Shown: positions 16,821 through 26,400, counted from the stretch's first letter. The stretch: DNA of 32,000 nt from Vibrio thalassae (GCF_900089835.1 NZ_OANU01000101.1:1-32000), one strand, 5' to 3'. Notes: generated by a model not told the origin, from the letters alone. Made by a program: numbers and translations.

Positions 16821-16852
16821 AAAAACCCCGAGGGCTCACGCCCTACGGGGTT
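16821..16852 (-). terminator. Terminator of the Csr RNA
   Basis: On the - strand AACCCCG-T-AGGGC-GTGA-GCCCT-CGGGGTTTTT, a long GC stem ending in a T-run. Confidence 0.93.
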
Positions 16853-17238
16853 ATGGTCTTACTCGCAGCAATCCGGCTACTATAGGTGCTCCATGCATCT
16901 AATCCTTGATAGTATGCTGTATTCCTTCAGCGTATTCCTTTCGTCGCCTTCCTAGCGGTGTCCATTGGCCTTATCCTGACCTGCTAACAATCCTCGTTAG
17001 CGCACTTCACTTGATCCCTGAGCGGTGTCCCTGACATCTTCCTGATGTTAAGTCCTTGCCTCTTCCAGAGGTGTCCATTGTCTTTCCTTAGTAGCAACCA
17101 TCCTAGTTACTATTGCGTCCATTCAATGTCCAATTTGCTTTCCGTGCCGATTACTCATCCTGAATAACCGTATCTTCTTCCTGAAGATGCCCAAATCCCT
17201 GAGCGTTTCCTGTTCCATGTCAGCTTCCTTCCGACATG
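16821..17238 (-). ncRNA. CsrB/CsrC/CsrD-family regulatory RNA
   Basis: A region of about 418 bases without a coding frame. On the - strand it carries, by my count, about 27 GGA triplets, many as CAGGA, AAGGA or AGGGA in loops of small hairpins (for example ATGTC-loop GGAAGGAAGC-TGACAT at the 5' end). This is the hallmark of CsrB-type RNAs, which sequester the translational regulator CsrA. It ends with an intrinsic terminator and starts about 7 bases after a -10-like TATCAT. A VarA/GacA-type box lies about 160-180 bases upstream of the proposed start. Vibrios have three or four such RNAs; which one this is cannot be told without comparison. The start is approximate. Confidence 0.88.
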
Positions 17239-17242
17239 TTTA

Positions 17243-17272
17243 ATGATAAACGATACTCGCTTTAGAACAATT
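17243..17272 (-). promoter_or_regulatory. Proposed promoter of the Csr RNA
   Basis: On the - strand TATCAT (17248 down to 17243) with TTGTTC about 16 bases before it. Strength is modest, as expected for a promoter that needs activation by a response regulator. Confidence 0.4.
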
Positions 17273-17395
17273 GCGCTGAAAGGAAAAAATCCTAATTCTC
17301 AGCAATGAGAAAAAATACAAACCATTAAAAATCAGTGGTTTATGTTTTTCTCTGGTCTAAGTCTTGGGGCATAAAGCGATAATGACCTACTGCTT

Positions 17396-17413
17396 TGTGA
17401 GAGATCTCTTACA
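17396..17413. promoter_or_regulatory. VarA/GacA/UvrY-type activator box for the Csr RNA
   Basis: TGTGAGAGATCTCTTACA matches the known GacA upstream site TGTAAG-N6-CTTACA with one change. It is about 160-180 bases upstream of the RNA start, the distance usual for csrB/rsm genes, and lies between the RNA and the lysE-type gene. Confidence 0.8.
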
Positions 17414-17441
17414 CGAACAGTGTCGAATGGAGTAATGGACT

Positions 17442-18098
17442 CTAAAATGAGGACAACACTTGCAGCAAAATCATCAAGCCAAGCCCTGAAAATAACAATC
17501 CACACAATGCATCAATGTATATAGATGCAGAACCAAGCTTTTGTTGCATACGTTTGGTCGAGAGTGCCCAAGCTAAAAAAGAAAACCAAGCCAGGGATAA
17601 AGACCAGAGTATTCCCAGTGCCATGAGTTTACCTGTCACAGACATGGTCGACGGGACTATGCTGGACATTAAGCTGATAAAAAATACCAACGCTTTGGGA
17701 TTAAGAATATTGGTGGTAAACCCTCGGGAGAAAGCTTGCCTGCGACTTGACAGTAATAGGCTGGCGTCATTGGCCAGATCTTTAGGTTGGTGGCGTTGTT
17801 CCCATCGAGAGTACACAGAGCGCAGTGCGCCAGAGCCTAAATAAAGTAAATAACTGCCACCTGCAATTTGAATCAGTGCAAATAGCGCCGGGTGTTGGTG
17901 TACCACATAACTTACTCCGGTCAGACTTAGAATGGAATGTAGCAAGATGCCGAATGATAAGCCTAGAGCGATATAGAAACCGGTTTGTCGACCAAATCTA
18001 GTCGCATTTTGGACTACGAGAGCAAAGTCAGGTCCAGGGCTCATTAAAGCAACGAAATGAACCGTTGCCAGTGTCATCAAAATTGTGATTTCGTTCAT
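17442..18098 (-). CDS. LysE/RhtB-family amino-acid exporter
   Basis: 218 residues with about six membrane helices. The family signature SPGPDFALVVQNA lies after helix 1 (residues about 20-32), followed by GRQTGFYIALGLSFGILLH and NPKALVFF. These inner-membrane proteins export amino acids such as homoserine, threonine or lysine; the substrate here is unknown. It is 15 bases downstream of the AraC regulator gene and very probably in one operon with it, so its export activity is likely induced by the regulator's ligand. Confidence 0.9.
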   Translation of the reverse strand: MNEITILMTLATVHFVALMSPGPDFALVVQNATRFGRQTGFYIALGLSFGILLHSILSLTGVSYVVHQHPALFALIQIAGGSYLLYLGSGALRSVYSRWEQRHQPKDLANDASLLLSSRRQAFSRGFTTNILNPKALVFFISLMSSIVPSTMSVTGKLMALGILWSLSLAWFSFLAWALSTKRMQQKLGSASIYIDALCGLLFSGLGLMILLQVLSSF

Positions 18099-18113
18099 AT
18101 TGAAATTAGATTG

Positions 18114-18905
18114 TTAATTGATTTTAGAGGGTGAAATACCGTAGACACTGCGAAAGGTTCGACTGAAGTGTGCTTGGTCATAAAAGCCCGTTTGCAGTGC
18201 CACTTGTGCGGCAGGTTTTCCAGCTTTCACTAGGCTCAAACTTTTTTCTAATCTAAGACGAGTCAACCAGGCATGCGGAGACATGCCGGTTGCCTGCTTA
18301 AATAGGCGGTGAAATTGTCGTTCACTTAAATCGCACAGTGCCGCCAGTTGGCCGAGACGGATCGGCTGATCAAGGTAACTCATGACATAGTCACGTACTT
18401 GTGCCAGTTGCTTAGTACCGATAGGTTGTCTATCGCGTTCCGTGCCCCTCGCGTATCGACCAAGCAGCTGTTCAAAACTTTCGTATGGCAGACTATCGCG
18501 CGCCAGCGCGCAGAACTTGTTATTGCTTAATACCAGATGAGTATTCAGCAATGCACGAAACAATCGAGGCTCTTGGACAATTGGGCTGTGAAAACCTAAC
18601 TGTCCTTGATGGTTATTGGGCTTCAGACGAGAGAGCCAATGTGGTGACACAGCAAGTACTTTGACTTCATATCCTTCATCAAAACGCGCTTGGCCATCGT
18701 GTAACTCATCCGGTGGCATTAACACGAGATCACCTGGGCCACAGGTATAGCTCTGTCCTTTTAAATTAAACTGCTGCTGACCATTGACGATCAACCCGAA
18801 ATGGTAATCGAGATGATAGTGTTTTTGGAACGCGAACTCTTTATAGTAACCACTGATCAAATTGATATCAGGGATTGGTGACGACAGGTAACTGATCTGT
18901 TGCAA
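18114..18905 (-). CDS. AraC-family transcriptional regulator
   Basis: 263 residues. An N-terminal cupin-like arabinose-binding domain (HYHLDYHFGLIVNG, SYTCGPGDLVLMPPDELHD) is followed by two helix-turn-helix motifs (LGQLAALCDLSERQFHRLF and QVALQTGFYDQAHFSRTF, then YGISPSKI). A TTG start is chosen because AGGAGG sits five bases upstream. It lies upstream of, and probably co-transcribed with, the LysE-type exporter, which is the most likely target. Ligand unknown. Confidence 0.9.
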   Translation of the reverse strand: MQQISYLSSPIPDINLISGYYKEFAFQKHYHLDYHFGLIVNGQQQFNLKGQSYTCGPGDLVLMPPDELHDGQARFDEGYEVKVLAVSPHWLSRLKPNNHQGQLGFHSPIVQEPRLFRALLNTHLVLSNNKFCALARDSLPYESFEQLLGRYARGTERDRQPIGTKQLAQVRDYVMSYLDQPIRLGQLAALCDLSERQFHRLFKQATGMSPHAWLTRLRLEKSLSLVKAGKPAAQVALQTGFYDQAHFSRTFRSVYGISPSKIN

Positions 18906-18954
18906 AATAACCTCCTAATATCAATCCAATGGTGTCAGTGTATCTTTGGTTGAT

Positions 18955-18983
18955 AAAAGGTGTCTTGTAAAAAACGGACACCT
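18955..18983 (-). terminator. Probable terminator of rarD
   Basis: On the - strand AGGTGTC, 12-base T-rich loop, GACACCT and TTT. It lies just after the rarD stop and before the araC-type gene. Confidence 0.55.
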
Positions 18984-18990
18984 CGACTGA

Positions 18991-19902
18991 TTATTGAGCT
19001 TTTAATCTTTTATTACTTCGGCTGGTTTTAATGCCATCAAAACTGAACACCACCAAGGCACTCCAAATAAAGACGAATGTCATTGCTTTGTCTAATGTGA
19101 AGGCTTCGCCATAAACCAAGACGGCAAGCAAGAACATGAGACTAGGGCCAATGTATTGGAAAAAACCGAGAGTCGATAGCTTCAATCGAGTCGCCGCACC
19201 TGTAAAGCACAGTAGAGGTAATGTGGTAATCACGCCCGCAGAAATCAGTAGAATGTTCAATGTTGCTGGATTGGCAAACATATTGGATGTTGGCGTACTA
19301 GCGATGAACAACAGATAGATTGCTGCGGCGGGCAACATGACTAACGTCTCGATAAACAATCCAGTTTGTGCATCCAAGCTGACTTTTTTCCTTAATAGCC
19401 CATACAAACCAAAACTCATGGCTAGGGCAAGTGCGACCACGGGCACAGAGCCAAATGCGATAAGCTGTATTAAAACGCCAATAGTGGCTAAGGCGACAGC
19501 GAACCATTGCAGTTTTCGTAATCGTTCTCCTAAGAACAACATACCTAAAATGACGTTAATCAACGGGTTAATATAGTAGCCCAGACTGGCATCTAACATA
19601 TGATTAGAGTTGACGGCCCAAATGAAAATCAACCAGTTCACACCCACTAATAACGCGGTAGTAAACAAGTAGCCCATTTTCTTTTTAGAACGGAACACGT
19701 CTCTTACACTGCGCCAATGGCGGCCAAAATGGAGTAAAGCAGTTAATAGAAAGAACGACCAAATCACGCGGTGACTTAAAATTTCTAGTGGTGATACTTC
19801 AGACAGAGCCTTGAAGTAAATCGGAGCAATACCCCACATGGTATAGGCGCCGATAGCCAAAAGTACGCCTTGTTTGGCTCTCTGTTGTTCTTCTAGTGAC
19901 AT
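18991..19902 (-). CDS. rarD: RarD, EamA-family transporter
   Basis: 303 residues, ten-helix drug/metabolite transporter superfamily, RarD subfamily. Typical: the N-terminal GVLLAIGAYTMWGIAPIYFK, HRVIWSFFLL, NWLIFIWAVNSNHMLDASLGYYINPL and the C-terminal QYIGPSLMFLLAVLVYGE. Inner-membrane permease of unsettled substrate; the name comes from chloramphenicol sensitivity phenotypes. It is divergent from recQ with about 200 bases between, the same neighbour arrangement as I recall in V. cholerae. The gap 19903-20102 holds both promoters; I see no further feature in it. Confidence 0.9.
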   Translation of the reverse strand: MSLEEQQRAKQGVLLAIGAYTMWGIAPIYFKALSEVSPLEILSHRVIWSFFLLTALLHFGRHWRSVRDVFRSKKKMGYLFTTALLVGVNWLIFIWAVNSNHMLDASLGYYINPLINVILGMLFLGERLRKLQWFAVALATIGVLIQLIAFGSVPVVALALAMSFGLYGLLRKKVSLDAQTGLFIETLVMLPAAAIYLLFIASTPTSNMFANPATLNILLISAGVITTLPLLCFTGAATRLKLSTLGFFQYIGPSLMFLLAVLVYGEAFTLDKAMTFVFIWSALVVFSFDGIKTSRSNKRLKAQ

Positions 19903-20102
19903 ACAAATTTTCTCAAGAGAAGGCCATTGGGCCGTAAAGGGAAGAAAGGCACTGAGTATAACCCGTTGTTATCTATTGGACTAATTATTGCGCGTTTTAC
20001 AGACGTTTTTTTATTGTTATTGGCTATGATTATGAGTTTCTTTCCCATGGGAACATCTCTACAATGTAGCGTTTTCGACCTATCATTTTCTCGGGATATC
20101 GC

Positions 20103-21938
20103 ATGACCGCTGTGTTACTTGCTGAACAATCTGAATCTCAACCAAGTTCACAGTCTGTGTTGGAATCCGTGTTCGGTTATCAAGAGTTTCGTGCCGGGCA
20201 ACAAGAAGTGATCGACAATGCCATTGCTGGCAACGATGGTTTGGTGATTATGCCAACGGGTGGGGGAAAGTCTCTGTGCTACCAAATTCCAGCGTTGGTT
20301 CGCAGTGGTGTGACCCTAGTGATTTCGCCGCTGATTTCTTTAATGAAAGACCAAGTTGATCAGTTGAAAGCAGATGGCGTTGCCGCTGAGTGTATAAACT
20401 CGACTCAATCCAGAGAAACGCTAATCGATATCTACCGCCGAATGAACAGCGGTCAGCTGAAGCTGATTTACGTGTCGCCGGAACGTGTGTTAATGCACGA
20501 CTTCATTGAACGGTTAGAGCACATTAACTTGTCGATGATCGCGGTTGATGAAGCGCACTGTATTTCTCAATGGGGACATGATTTTCGACCGGAATATGCG
20601 GCGTTAGGTCGATTAAAAGAGTTATTTCCTTTCGTTCCTATGGTGGCGTTGACTGCCACGGCAGATGATGCGACTCGCAAAGACATTATCCATCGTCTTA
20701 GTCTCAATAATCCCCATGAATATCTTGGTAGTTTTGACCGGCCGAATATCCGCTACACCTTGATTGAGAAACATAAACCAGTCTCACAAATTGTGCGCTT
20801 CTTAGAAGAGAACAAAGGAGGCAGCGGCATCATCTATTGTGGTAGTCGTAAGAAAGTCGAGATGTTGACGGAGAAACTGTGTGCCAACCATGTACGCGCT
20901 GCTGGGTATCACGCTGGAATGGATATGGATGAAAGAGCCTATGTCCAAGACGCGTTTCAACGTGATGATATTCAAGTAGTTGTTGCGACAGTGGCCTTTG
21001 GTATGGGGATTAACAAGCCCAATGTGCGTTTCGTTGCGCACTTTGATATTCCTCGTAATATTGAGTCTTACTATCAAGAAACTGGGCGAGCAGGGCGTGA
21101 TGGCTTGCCAGCAGAAGCAATGATGCTCTACGACCCTGCCGATATTGGCTGGTTGCGTCGTATGTTGGATGAAAAAGAAGAAGGTCCGCAAAAGCAGGTT
21201 GAAAGTCATAAGCTCAACGCCATGAGCGCGTTTGCTGAAGCACAAACCTGCCGTCGCCAAGTGCTGCTGAACTATTTCGGTGAGTACAGTGAGAAGCCAT
21301 GTGGCAACTGCGATATATGTCTCGACCCGCCGAAACATTTTGATGCGACGCAAGAAGCGCAAAAAGCGTTGTCTTGTGTCTATCGTGTCAACCAGAACTT
21401 TGGTATTAGCTATGTGGTTGAAGTATTGCGTGGTATGTCGAATATTCGTATTCGTGAACATGGGCACGACAAACTGACGACGTATGGCATTGGACGTGAT
21501 CATAGTCATGATTATTGGGTGAGTATATTTAGGCAGCTCATACACAAAGGTTTACTGAGCCAAAATATCACCCGCAACTCGACATTGCAGCTGACCGAAG
21601 AGGCTCGCCCTCTGTTACGTGGAGAAAACAGCCTAGAGTTGGCAGTGCCTCGATTGGATACAGCTGCACGAAGTGCCAAATCTGACAAACTTGCTTCTAA
21701 ACACTACGATAAGAAGCTGTTTGCTAAATTGCGTAAGCTACGGAAATCGATTGCTGATGAAGATGGTTTACCTCCTTATGTCGTCTTCAGTGATGCGACG
21801 CTGATTGATATGGCAGAAATACTGCCCACCTCTTACGGTGAAATGTTGGCGGTGAATGGAGTAGGTGAACGCAAGTTAGAGAAGTATGCCGACCCTTTCC
21901 TTGATCTCATACAGGAGTATTTGACCCAATATGGCTGA
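20103..21938 (+). CDS. recQ: ATP-dependent DNA helicase RecQ
   Basis: 611 residues, E. coli-like. A 3'-5' superfamily 2 helicase for recombination and fork repair. Motifs in order: [14 protein letters not shown] (motif 0), [12 protein letters not shown] (Walker A), [30 protein letters not shown] (DEAH and aromatic-rich loop), [47 protein letters not shown] and [14 protein letters not shown] (motif VI). Then come the zinc cysteines ([23 protein letters not shown]), the winged helix and a C-terminal HRDC domain ([17 protein letters not shown]). Its last 8 bases overlap the next gene. Confidence 0.98.
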   Translation: MTAVLLAEQSESQPSSQSVLESVFGYQEFRAGQQEVIDNAIAGNDGLVIMPTGGGKSLCYQIPALVRSGVTLVISPLISLMKDQVDQLKADGVAAECINSTQSRETLIDIYRRMNSGQLKLIYVSPERVLMHDFIERLEHINLSMIAVDEAHCISQWGHDFRPEYAALGRLKELFPFVPMVALTATADDATRKDIIHRLSLNNPHEYLGSFDRPNIRYTLIEKHKPVSQIVRFLEENKGGSGIIYCGSRKKVEMLTEKLCANHVRAAGYHAGMDMDERAYVQDAFQRDDIQVVVATVAFGMGINKPNVRFVAHFDIPRNIESYYQETGRAGRDGLPAEAMMLYDPADIGWLRRMLDEKEEGPQKQVESHKLNAMSAFAEAQTCRRQVLLNYFGEYSEKPCGNCDICLDPPKHFDATQEAQKALSCVYRVNQNFGISYVVEVLRGMSNIRIREHGHDKLTTYGIGRDHSHDYWVSIFRQLIHKGLLSQNITRNSTLQLTEEARPLLRGENSLELAVPRLDTAARSAKSDKLASKHYDKKLFAKLRKLRKSIADEDGLPPYVVFSDATLIDMAEILPTSYGEMLAVNGVGERKLEKYADPFLDLIQEYLTQYG

Positions 21939-22233
21939 TTTTGGTTTGCGAGATTATATCGAAGCGGAAGGAAAGTTAGTGCTAATGACACCCAGCTTTG
22001 ATTTTGACAGTTTTGATGCCATCGCCAGTTCATTAGTTGCACAGTTATCTGCCACTGTAGTTGAAAAACAATGGGATGCAGACATTCATACGTGGCTGGT
22101 GGATTTTGAAGGTTGTCGAATATTATTGAAAGGCGAGCATTATAGTGAGCTCATGTGGTTCGAAGCGTTAGATGTGGCAGGGAGTAAGGAAGAGTTTGAT
22201 TTTCTTGCGAGTCTATTTCGACGCGGATTCTAG
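21931..22233 (+). CDS. DUF3630-like small protein encoded after recQ
   Basis: 100 residues, acidic, no signal peptide or membrane helix. The start overlaps the recQ stop by 8 bases, so it is translationally coupled to RecQ. Sequence style ([43 protein letters not shown]) and place fit a family I know as DUF3630, of unknown function, in Vibrio and Shewanella. No catalytic motif is visible. Linkage suggests, but does not show, a role with RecQ. Confidence 0.75.
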   Translation: MADFGLRDYIEAEGKLVLMTPSFDFDSFDAIASSLVAQLSATVVEKQWDADIHTWLVDFEGCRILLKGEHYSELMWFEALDVAGSKEEFDFLASLFRRGF

Positions 22234-22272
22234 TCTATTGTTGACGGGAAACGTTTGCTCTATATCGAGTTG

Positions 22273-22300
22273 TTGCACCTAAAATTGATTAATGTATAAT
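22273..22300 (+). promoter_or_regulatory. Promoter of yhhQ
   Basis: TTGCAC (22273-22278) and perfect TATAAT (22295-22300) with 16 bases between. Transcription would begin near 22307, giving a leader of about 100 bases that contains two hairpins. Confidence 0.7.
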
Positions 22301-22363
22301 CGCCCGCCGCTACCTAAGTAGCCAACAAACACTTAATTTTAGTAACCAGAGGCTGTGCCTCAC

Positions 22364-22399
22364 CTTGGGTTCCCTCAACCCCAAGCAAAACGAAAAAGG
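22364..22399 (+). promoter_or_regulatory. preQ1-I-type translational riboswitch
   Basis: CTTGGG (22364-22369) pairs with CCCAAG (22380-22385) around a loop that contains CCCT. A tail of CAAAACGAAAAAGG follows, whose AGG can pair back to the loop as an H-type pseudoknot. The AACCCCA(A)G...CAAAAC...AAGG pattern closely follows the compact preQ1-I aptamers. The AAAAAGG is also the ribosome site of yhhQ (6 bases before ATG), so preQ1 binding would block translation of a queuosine-precursor importer. A separate tight hairpin precedes it (22349-22361, GAGGC-TGT-GCCTC). Confidence 0.75.
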
Positions 22400-22405
22400 T
22401 ACAAT

Positions 22406-23077
22406 ATGAGCCCGTTTTCTCCTGCGCAGCAGCGCAAAGCCCTGACATTTTTAGTTCTCTTCCATCTAGTGATTATTGCATCCAGTAATTATCTAGTGCA
22501 GCTACCCTTTACTATTTTTGGTTTCCACACCACGTGGGGCGCTTTTACTTTTCCGTTTATCTTCTTGGCAACGGATTTGACTGTACGTATTTTCGGTGCC
22601 GGGTTAGCACGAAGAATCATTTTCCTCGTTATGTTGCCCGCGCTGGCTGTGTCGTATGCATTATCGGTACTGTTCTTTGAAGGTCAGTTTCAAGGATTGA
22701 GTCATCTAGGAGAGTTTAACCTGTTCGTTGCGCGTATTGCGGCGGCAAGTTTTATGGCCTATCTGTTGGGACAAATTCTTGATGTACATGTCTTCAACCG
22801 TTTACGTCAAATGAAGCAATGGTGGGTGGCACCGACCTGTTCTACACTATTTGGTAATGCGCTTGATACCTTAGCCTTCTTTGCTATCGCATTTTACCAA
22901 AGTCCAGATCCGTTTATGGCTGAGCATTGGACAGAAATCGCCTTAGTCGATTACGGCTTTAAGTTGGTGATCAGCCTTGGCTTATTTGTTCCTATGTATG
23001 GTGTGTTATTGAACTTCTTAGTGAAGAAGTTAACCGCAGTAAACCCGAATATTTCGGTGACTGGCGTGAACGCGTAG
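22406..23077 (+). CDS. yhhQ: Queuosine precursor transporter YhhQ
   Basis: 223 residues, six-helix inner-membrane protein of the VUT/YhhQ family (E. coli 221). It imports preQ0/preQ1 for the tRNA modification queuosine. Recognisable: FHLVIIASSNYLVQLPFTIFG, TWGAFTFPFIFLATDLTVRIFG and TLFGNALDTLAFFAIAF. The frame is open upstream to a GTG at 22355, but that start would put the riboswitch inside the coding region, so the ATG at 22406 is taken. Probably controlled by the preQ1-type riboswitch directly upstream. Confidence 0.93.
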   Translation: MSPFSPAQQRKALTFLVLFHLVIIASSNYLVQLPFTIFGFHTTWGAFTFPFIFLATDLTVRIFGAGLARRIIFLVMLPALAVSYALSVLFFEGQFQGLSHLGEFNLFVARIAAASFMAYLLGQILDVHVFNRLRQMKQWWVAPTCSTLFGNALDTLAFFAIAFYQSPDPFMAEHWTEIALVDYGFKLVISLGLFVPMYGVLLNFLVKKLTAVNPNISVTGVNA

Positions 23078-23090
23078 TCGTCAAACAATA

Positions 23091-23127
23091 AAAAAAATCC
23101 CGAATATCAAGATTCGGGATTTTTTTT
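23091..23127. terminator. Bidirectional terminator between yhhQ and gppA
   Basis: An A-run, ATCCCGAAT, loop ATCAAG, ATTCGGGAT and a T-run. It serves the convergent genes on both strands. Confidence 0.93.
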
Positions 23128-23143
23128 ATCTTCGTACTATCGG

Positions 23144-24640
23144 TTAGATCGCTTGAATGTCGAGTGGCCAGCCCATGTCAGATTGACGGTTGGATTCAAT
23201 TTCTAACTCCGCTGCAGACAACGGATTTTGCTCTAGCCACTGTTTATCTATCGATAAGGTAAGTCGATTATCTTTGCACGCTACTGAGATATTAGGCTGT
23301 AACTCTCGCTTACGTCTATGAGTGATAATTACCGCTAAACGTAAGAGTCGTAGTACACGCTCGGCACTTTTACTTGACAGCGCATGCTGTGCTGGAAAAG
23401 GACTCAGTTGGTCTTTATAACGACGTACAACTTCCGCTAACAGGTGTTTTTGTGCACGAGTAAAACCCGGTAAATCTAAGTTGGTTAGTAAGTACGCACT
23501 ATGTTCGCCAGCCTTTTTGAAATCGAGAGTAAGACCAATTTCGTGAAGCTTGGACGCACATTCGAGCAACGCAGGTGCTTGTGGCTCTTCAAGCCAGGTA
23601 TCACCACCACAATCTTTGAGCAGTTGCAGAGCTGTAGTTGCAACCTGTTCGCCGTATTCCACATCTAACTGACAGCGTGATTGAACGCTATTGATGGTTC
23701 GAGCACGGATGTCATCTTGTTGCAGCTCCTCGACCATGTCATACACCATACCTTCACGCAATGCGCCTCCGGCTAGTGTCATGGAGTCGATGTTGAGCAG
23801 CTCAAAGATGGCGATCAGAATAGAGAGACCACTTGGGAAGACGAGGGCACGTTCTAAAGTTAGGCCGTCGATATCAAGCTCTTCCAAGTGATCGGCTTGC
23901 ATGGCTTGTTTTTGAAGACGCTTTAGTTTGGCATGAGTGATAACTTCATCCATACCTTGAGCCAGCATGATCTCTTGCAGTGCTTGCACGGTACCACTAG
24001 CGCCAACGCACACATCCCAGCCAATATGCTGGTAGTTGTCCAGAATTGGTGTGAGTGCTTGCTTAGCTCCTTCAATGGCACGTTCAAAGTTCGCTCTATT
24101 AAGTTGACGGTCTTTGAAGTAGTGCTCTAGCCAAGTCACACAGCCCATTTTTAAACTGGTGAGAGCTTTAGGTTCAAAGCCTTCACCGATGATGAGCTCT
24201 GTACTGGCTCCACCAATGTCGACGACTAAGCGACGACCAGTACCACCTGAGGTATGAGCCACCCCTTTATAGATGGTCGCAGCTTCTTCTTCACCACTAA
24301 TGACTTGAATAGGATAACCGAGAATGTCGTTGGCCTTCTTTAAGAAAATATCCACATTGGTCGCGGTTCTCAAAGTCGCAGTCCCAACGATACGAATATT
24401 TTCTTTTGGAATGTCTTGTAGCCTTTCAGCGAAAAGACTCAAACAATCCCAGCCGCGTTGCATCGCTTCTTGACTAAGGGCTAACTCGGCATCTAGACCA
24501 GCGGCTAGACGAACTTTCCGCTTAATTTTAGCCATCGTTTGAACACTGCCATCAATATGACGAACTACCAACATATGGAAACTGTTGGAGCCTAAATCAA
24601 TGGCAGCGTAAAGTGGCGAAGAATTCACTGCGAGACTCAT
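23144..24640 (-). CDS. gppA: Guanosine pentaphosphate phosphatase GppA (Ppx/GppA family)
   Basis: 498 residues (E. coli GppA 494). It converts pppGpp to ppGpp in the stringent response and may also cut polyphosphate. The actin-like ATPase-fold motifs are [16 protein letters not shown] (residues about 10-26), [26 protein letters not shown] and [13 protein letters not shown], followed by the C-terminal HD-like helical domain. The call of GppA rather than Ppx rests on its place beside rhlB, trxA and rho, as in E. coli. It is 19 bases downstream of rhlB on the same strand and has an AGGAAG ribosome site. Confidence 0.92.
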   Translation of the reverse strand: MSLAVNSSPLYAAIDLGSNSFHMLVVRHIDGSVQTMAKIKRKVRLAAGLDAELALSQEAMQRGWDCLSLFAERLQDIPKENIRIVGTATLRTATNVDIFLKKANDILGYPIQVISGEEEAATIYKGVAHTSGGTGRRLVVDIGGASTELIIGEGFEPKALTSLKMGCVTWLEHYFKDRQLNRANFERAIEGAKQALTPILDNYQHIGWDVCVGASGTVQALQEIMLAQGMDEVITHAKLKRLQKQAMQADHLEELDIDGLTLERALVFPSGLSILIAIFELLNIDSMTLAGGALREGMVYDMVEELQQDDIRARTINSVQSRCQLDVEYGEQVATTALQLLKDCGGDTWLEEPQAPALLECASKLHEIGLTLDFKKAGEHSAYLLTNLDLPGFTRAQKHLLAEVVRRYKDQLSPFPAQHALSSKSAERVLRLLRLAVIITHRRKRELQPNISVACKDNRLTLSIDKQWLEQNPLSAAELEIESNRQSDMGWPLDIQAI

Positions 24641-24659
24641 AAATACTGCTTACTTCCTG

Positions 24660-25952
24660 TTAAGATCGTGGCGCTCTTGGCCTTCTTTGAGGCTTTCTGT
24701 TTGACGGTCTTGAACCACCAGTGTTGGTACGGCGCTGACCTGAGTTACGACTTTTCAGAACAAGTGGCGCAGGCAGTTCTGTAAGTAGTGCGCTGGAATC
24801 GTAGTCAGAGACTGGGATTTGGTGCTCAATGTATTCTTCAATCGCTGGCAAATTGATCGCGTATTCTTCACAAGCAAAACTGATGGAGTGACCACTTGCA
24901 CCAGCACGACCAGTACGGCCAATACGGTGAACGTAATCTTCGCAATCGTCTGGCAAGTCGTAGTTAAAAACGTGAGTTACTTGAGGAATATGCAGACCAC
25001 GCGCCGCTACATCGGTAGCAACCAGAATATCGACATCACCACGTGTAAACTGCTCTAGGATTTTCTCACGCTTCTTCTGAGGAACATCACCAGTAAGTAG
25101 CCCGACACGGTGACCGTCGGCAGCCAAGTGGCCCCAGACTTTCTCACACTTGTGTTTAGTGTTAGCAAAAATAATCGCGCGATCTGGCCACTCTTCTTCT
25201 ACAAGTGTTTGTAGCAGAGCCATTTTTTCATTGTTCGATGGATAGAACAGCTCTTCTTGAATTCGATGACCAGTTTTTTGCTCTGGCTCGACAACAACGT
25301 GCTCAGGGTTGTGCATGTGTTCGAAGGCCAGTTCTTGAACTCGGTAAGACAGTGTTGCTGAGAACAGCATGTTCAAACGGTCTTTTGGCTCAGGCATGCG
25401 ACGGAACAAAAAACGAATGTCTTTAATAAAACCAAGATCGAACATGCGATCGGCTTCATCCAACACTACGGCTTGAATGTTGTTTAGGTTGAAAACACGC
25501 TGCTTGTAGAAGTCGATAATACGACCACAGGTACCGATAAGAATATCGACGCCTTCTTCGATCTTAGCCAACTGCTTGTCGTAGCTGTCGCCACCATAGG
25601 CAAGTGCGGTCTTTAGCCCTGTACTCTCAATCAACGGCTTGGCATCGTTTTGGATCTGGATAGCAAGTTCGCGGGTTGGAGCCATGATAATCGCACGCGG
25701 TTGATTCGGTTTGCGGCCATCATGTTCTGGCGTTGTTAGTAGGTGATTAAAGGTAGCAGTTAAAAACGCAAGCGTTTTTCCAGTCCCGGTTTGGGCCTGT
25801 CCTGCAATATCTCGGCCGGCGAGCAGTACCGGCAACGCCAAGGCTTGGATAGGGGTACAATATTTGAACCCTTTTTTTTCCAATCCTTCAATGATTTGCG
25901 GGTGCAAATCTAATTCGGCGAACTTTTGCTCTGTGATATGCGTCTTTTTCAT
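24660..25952 (-). CDS. rhlB: DEAD-box RNA helicase RhlB
   Basis: 430 residues. RhlB is the helicase of the RNase E degradosome, unwinding mRNA for decay. Motifs: [19 protein letters not shown] with the Q-motif [18 protein letters not shown] (motif I), [32 protein letters not shown] (DEAD), [28 protein letters not shown] and [12 protein letters not shown]. The arginine-rich C-terminal tail ([19 protein letters not shown]) is the usual RNA-binding extension. It is divergent from trxA and leads the rhlB-gppA operon, the same layout as E. coli. Confidence 0.97.
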   Translation of the reverse strand: MKKTHITEQKFAELDLHPQIIEGLEKKGFKYCTPIQALALPVLLAGRDIAGQAQTGTGKTLAFLTATFNHLLTTPEHDGRKPNQPRAIIMAPTRELAIQIQNDAKPLIESTGLKTALAYGGDSYDKQLAKIEEGVDILIGTCGRIIDFYKQRVFNLNNIQAVVLDEADRMFDLGFIKDIRFLFRRMPEPKDRLNMLFSATLSYRVQELAFEHMHNPEHVVVEPEQKTGHRIQEELFYPSNNEKMALLQTLVEEEWPDRAIIFANTKHKCEKVWGHLAADGHRVGLLTGDVPQKKREKILEQFTRGDVDILVATDVAARGLHIPQVTHVFNYDLPDDCEDYVHRIGRTGRAGASGHSISFACEEYAINLPAIEEYIEHQIPVSDYDSSALLTELPAPLVLKSRNSGQRRTNTGGSRPSNRKPQRRPRAPRS

Positions 25953-26060
25953 CGGTATAGAATATCAGCTTAAGCTTGCAATACGAAGGTAAATACATTC
26001 CAATAGGAGATCTAATTGTTGGTGATTATCTCATCAATACAAAAAATATCGGAGTGAAAG

Positions 26061-26387
26061 ATGAGTGAAAAGATTTTGCAGCTGACGGATGACGGTTTTG
26101 AAACTGACGTAATTAACGCTGCAGGCCCGGTTCTTGTTGACTTCTGGGCGGAGTGGTGTGGTCCTTGTAAAATGATTGCCCCAATCCTCGATGAAATCGC
26201 AGAGGAGTACGAAGGCAAACTCACTATCGGCAAACTTAACATTGACCAAAACGCAGGTACTCCACCTAAGTTTGGTATTCGCGGTATCCCAACGCTACTT
26301 CTTTTCAAAGATGGTGGCGTAGCAGCAACGAAAGTTGGTGCATTATCAAAGACTCAACTTAAAGAGTTCTTGGATGCGAATCTATAA
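26061..26387 (+). CDS. trxA: Thioredoxin 1
   Basis: 108 residues with the redox-active WCGPC at positions 32-36 ([22 protein letters not shown]) and the cis-proline loop [12 protein letters not shown]. Cytosolic disulphide reductase supplying electrons to ribonucleotide reductase, PAPS reductase and others. GGAG lies close to the ATG. It is monocistronic, with a terminator before rho. Confidence 0.98.
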   Translation: MSEKILQLTDDGFETDVINAAGPVLVDFWAEWCGPCKMIAPILDEIAEEYEGKLTIGKLNIDQNAGTPPKFGIRGIPTLLLFKDGGVAATKVGALSKTQLKEFLDANL

Positions 26388-26400
26388 TGAAAAGTAATGA

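Noticed and set aside
16821..17238. CRISPR array or tandem repeats, suggested by recurring short motifs in the uvrD-lysE gap
   Set aside because: Repeats are short and irregular, without equal spacers; GGA-loop hairpins and a terminator fit a Csr RNA.
20802..21545. 247-codon open frame antisense to recQ
   Set aside because: It lies wholly opposite recQ, has no ribosome site or family motif, and RecQ motifs on the other strand are intact.
22355..22405. GTG start extending YhhQ by 17 residues
   Set aside because: It would translate the riboswitch and its stem; the ATG at 22406 gives the standard length and has the AAAAAGG ribosome site.
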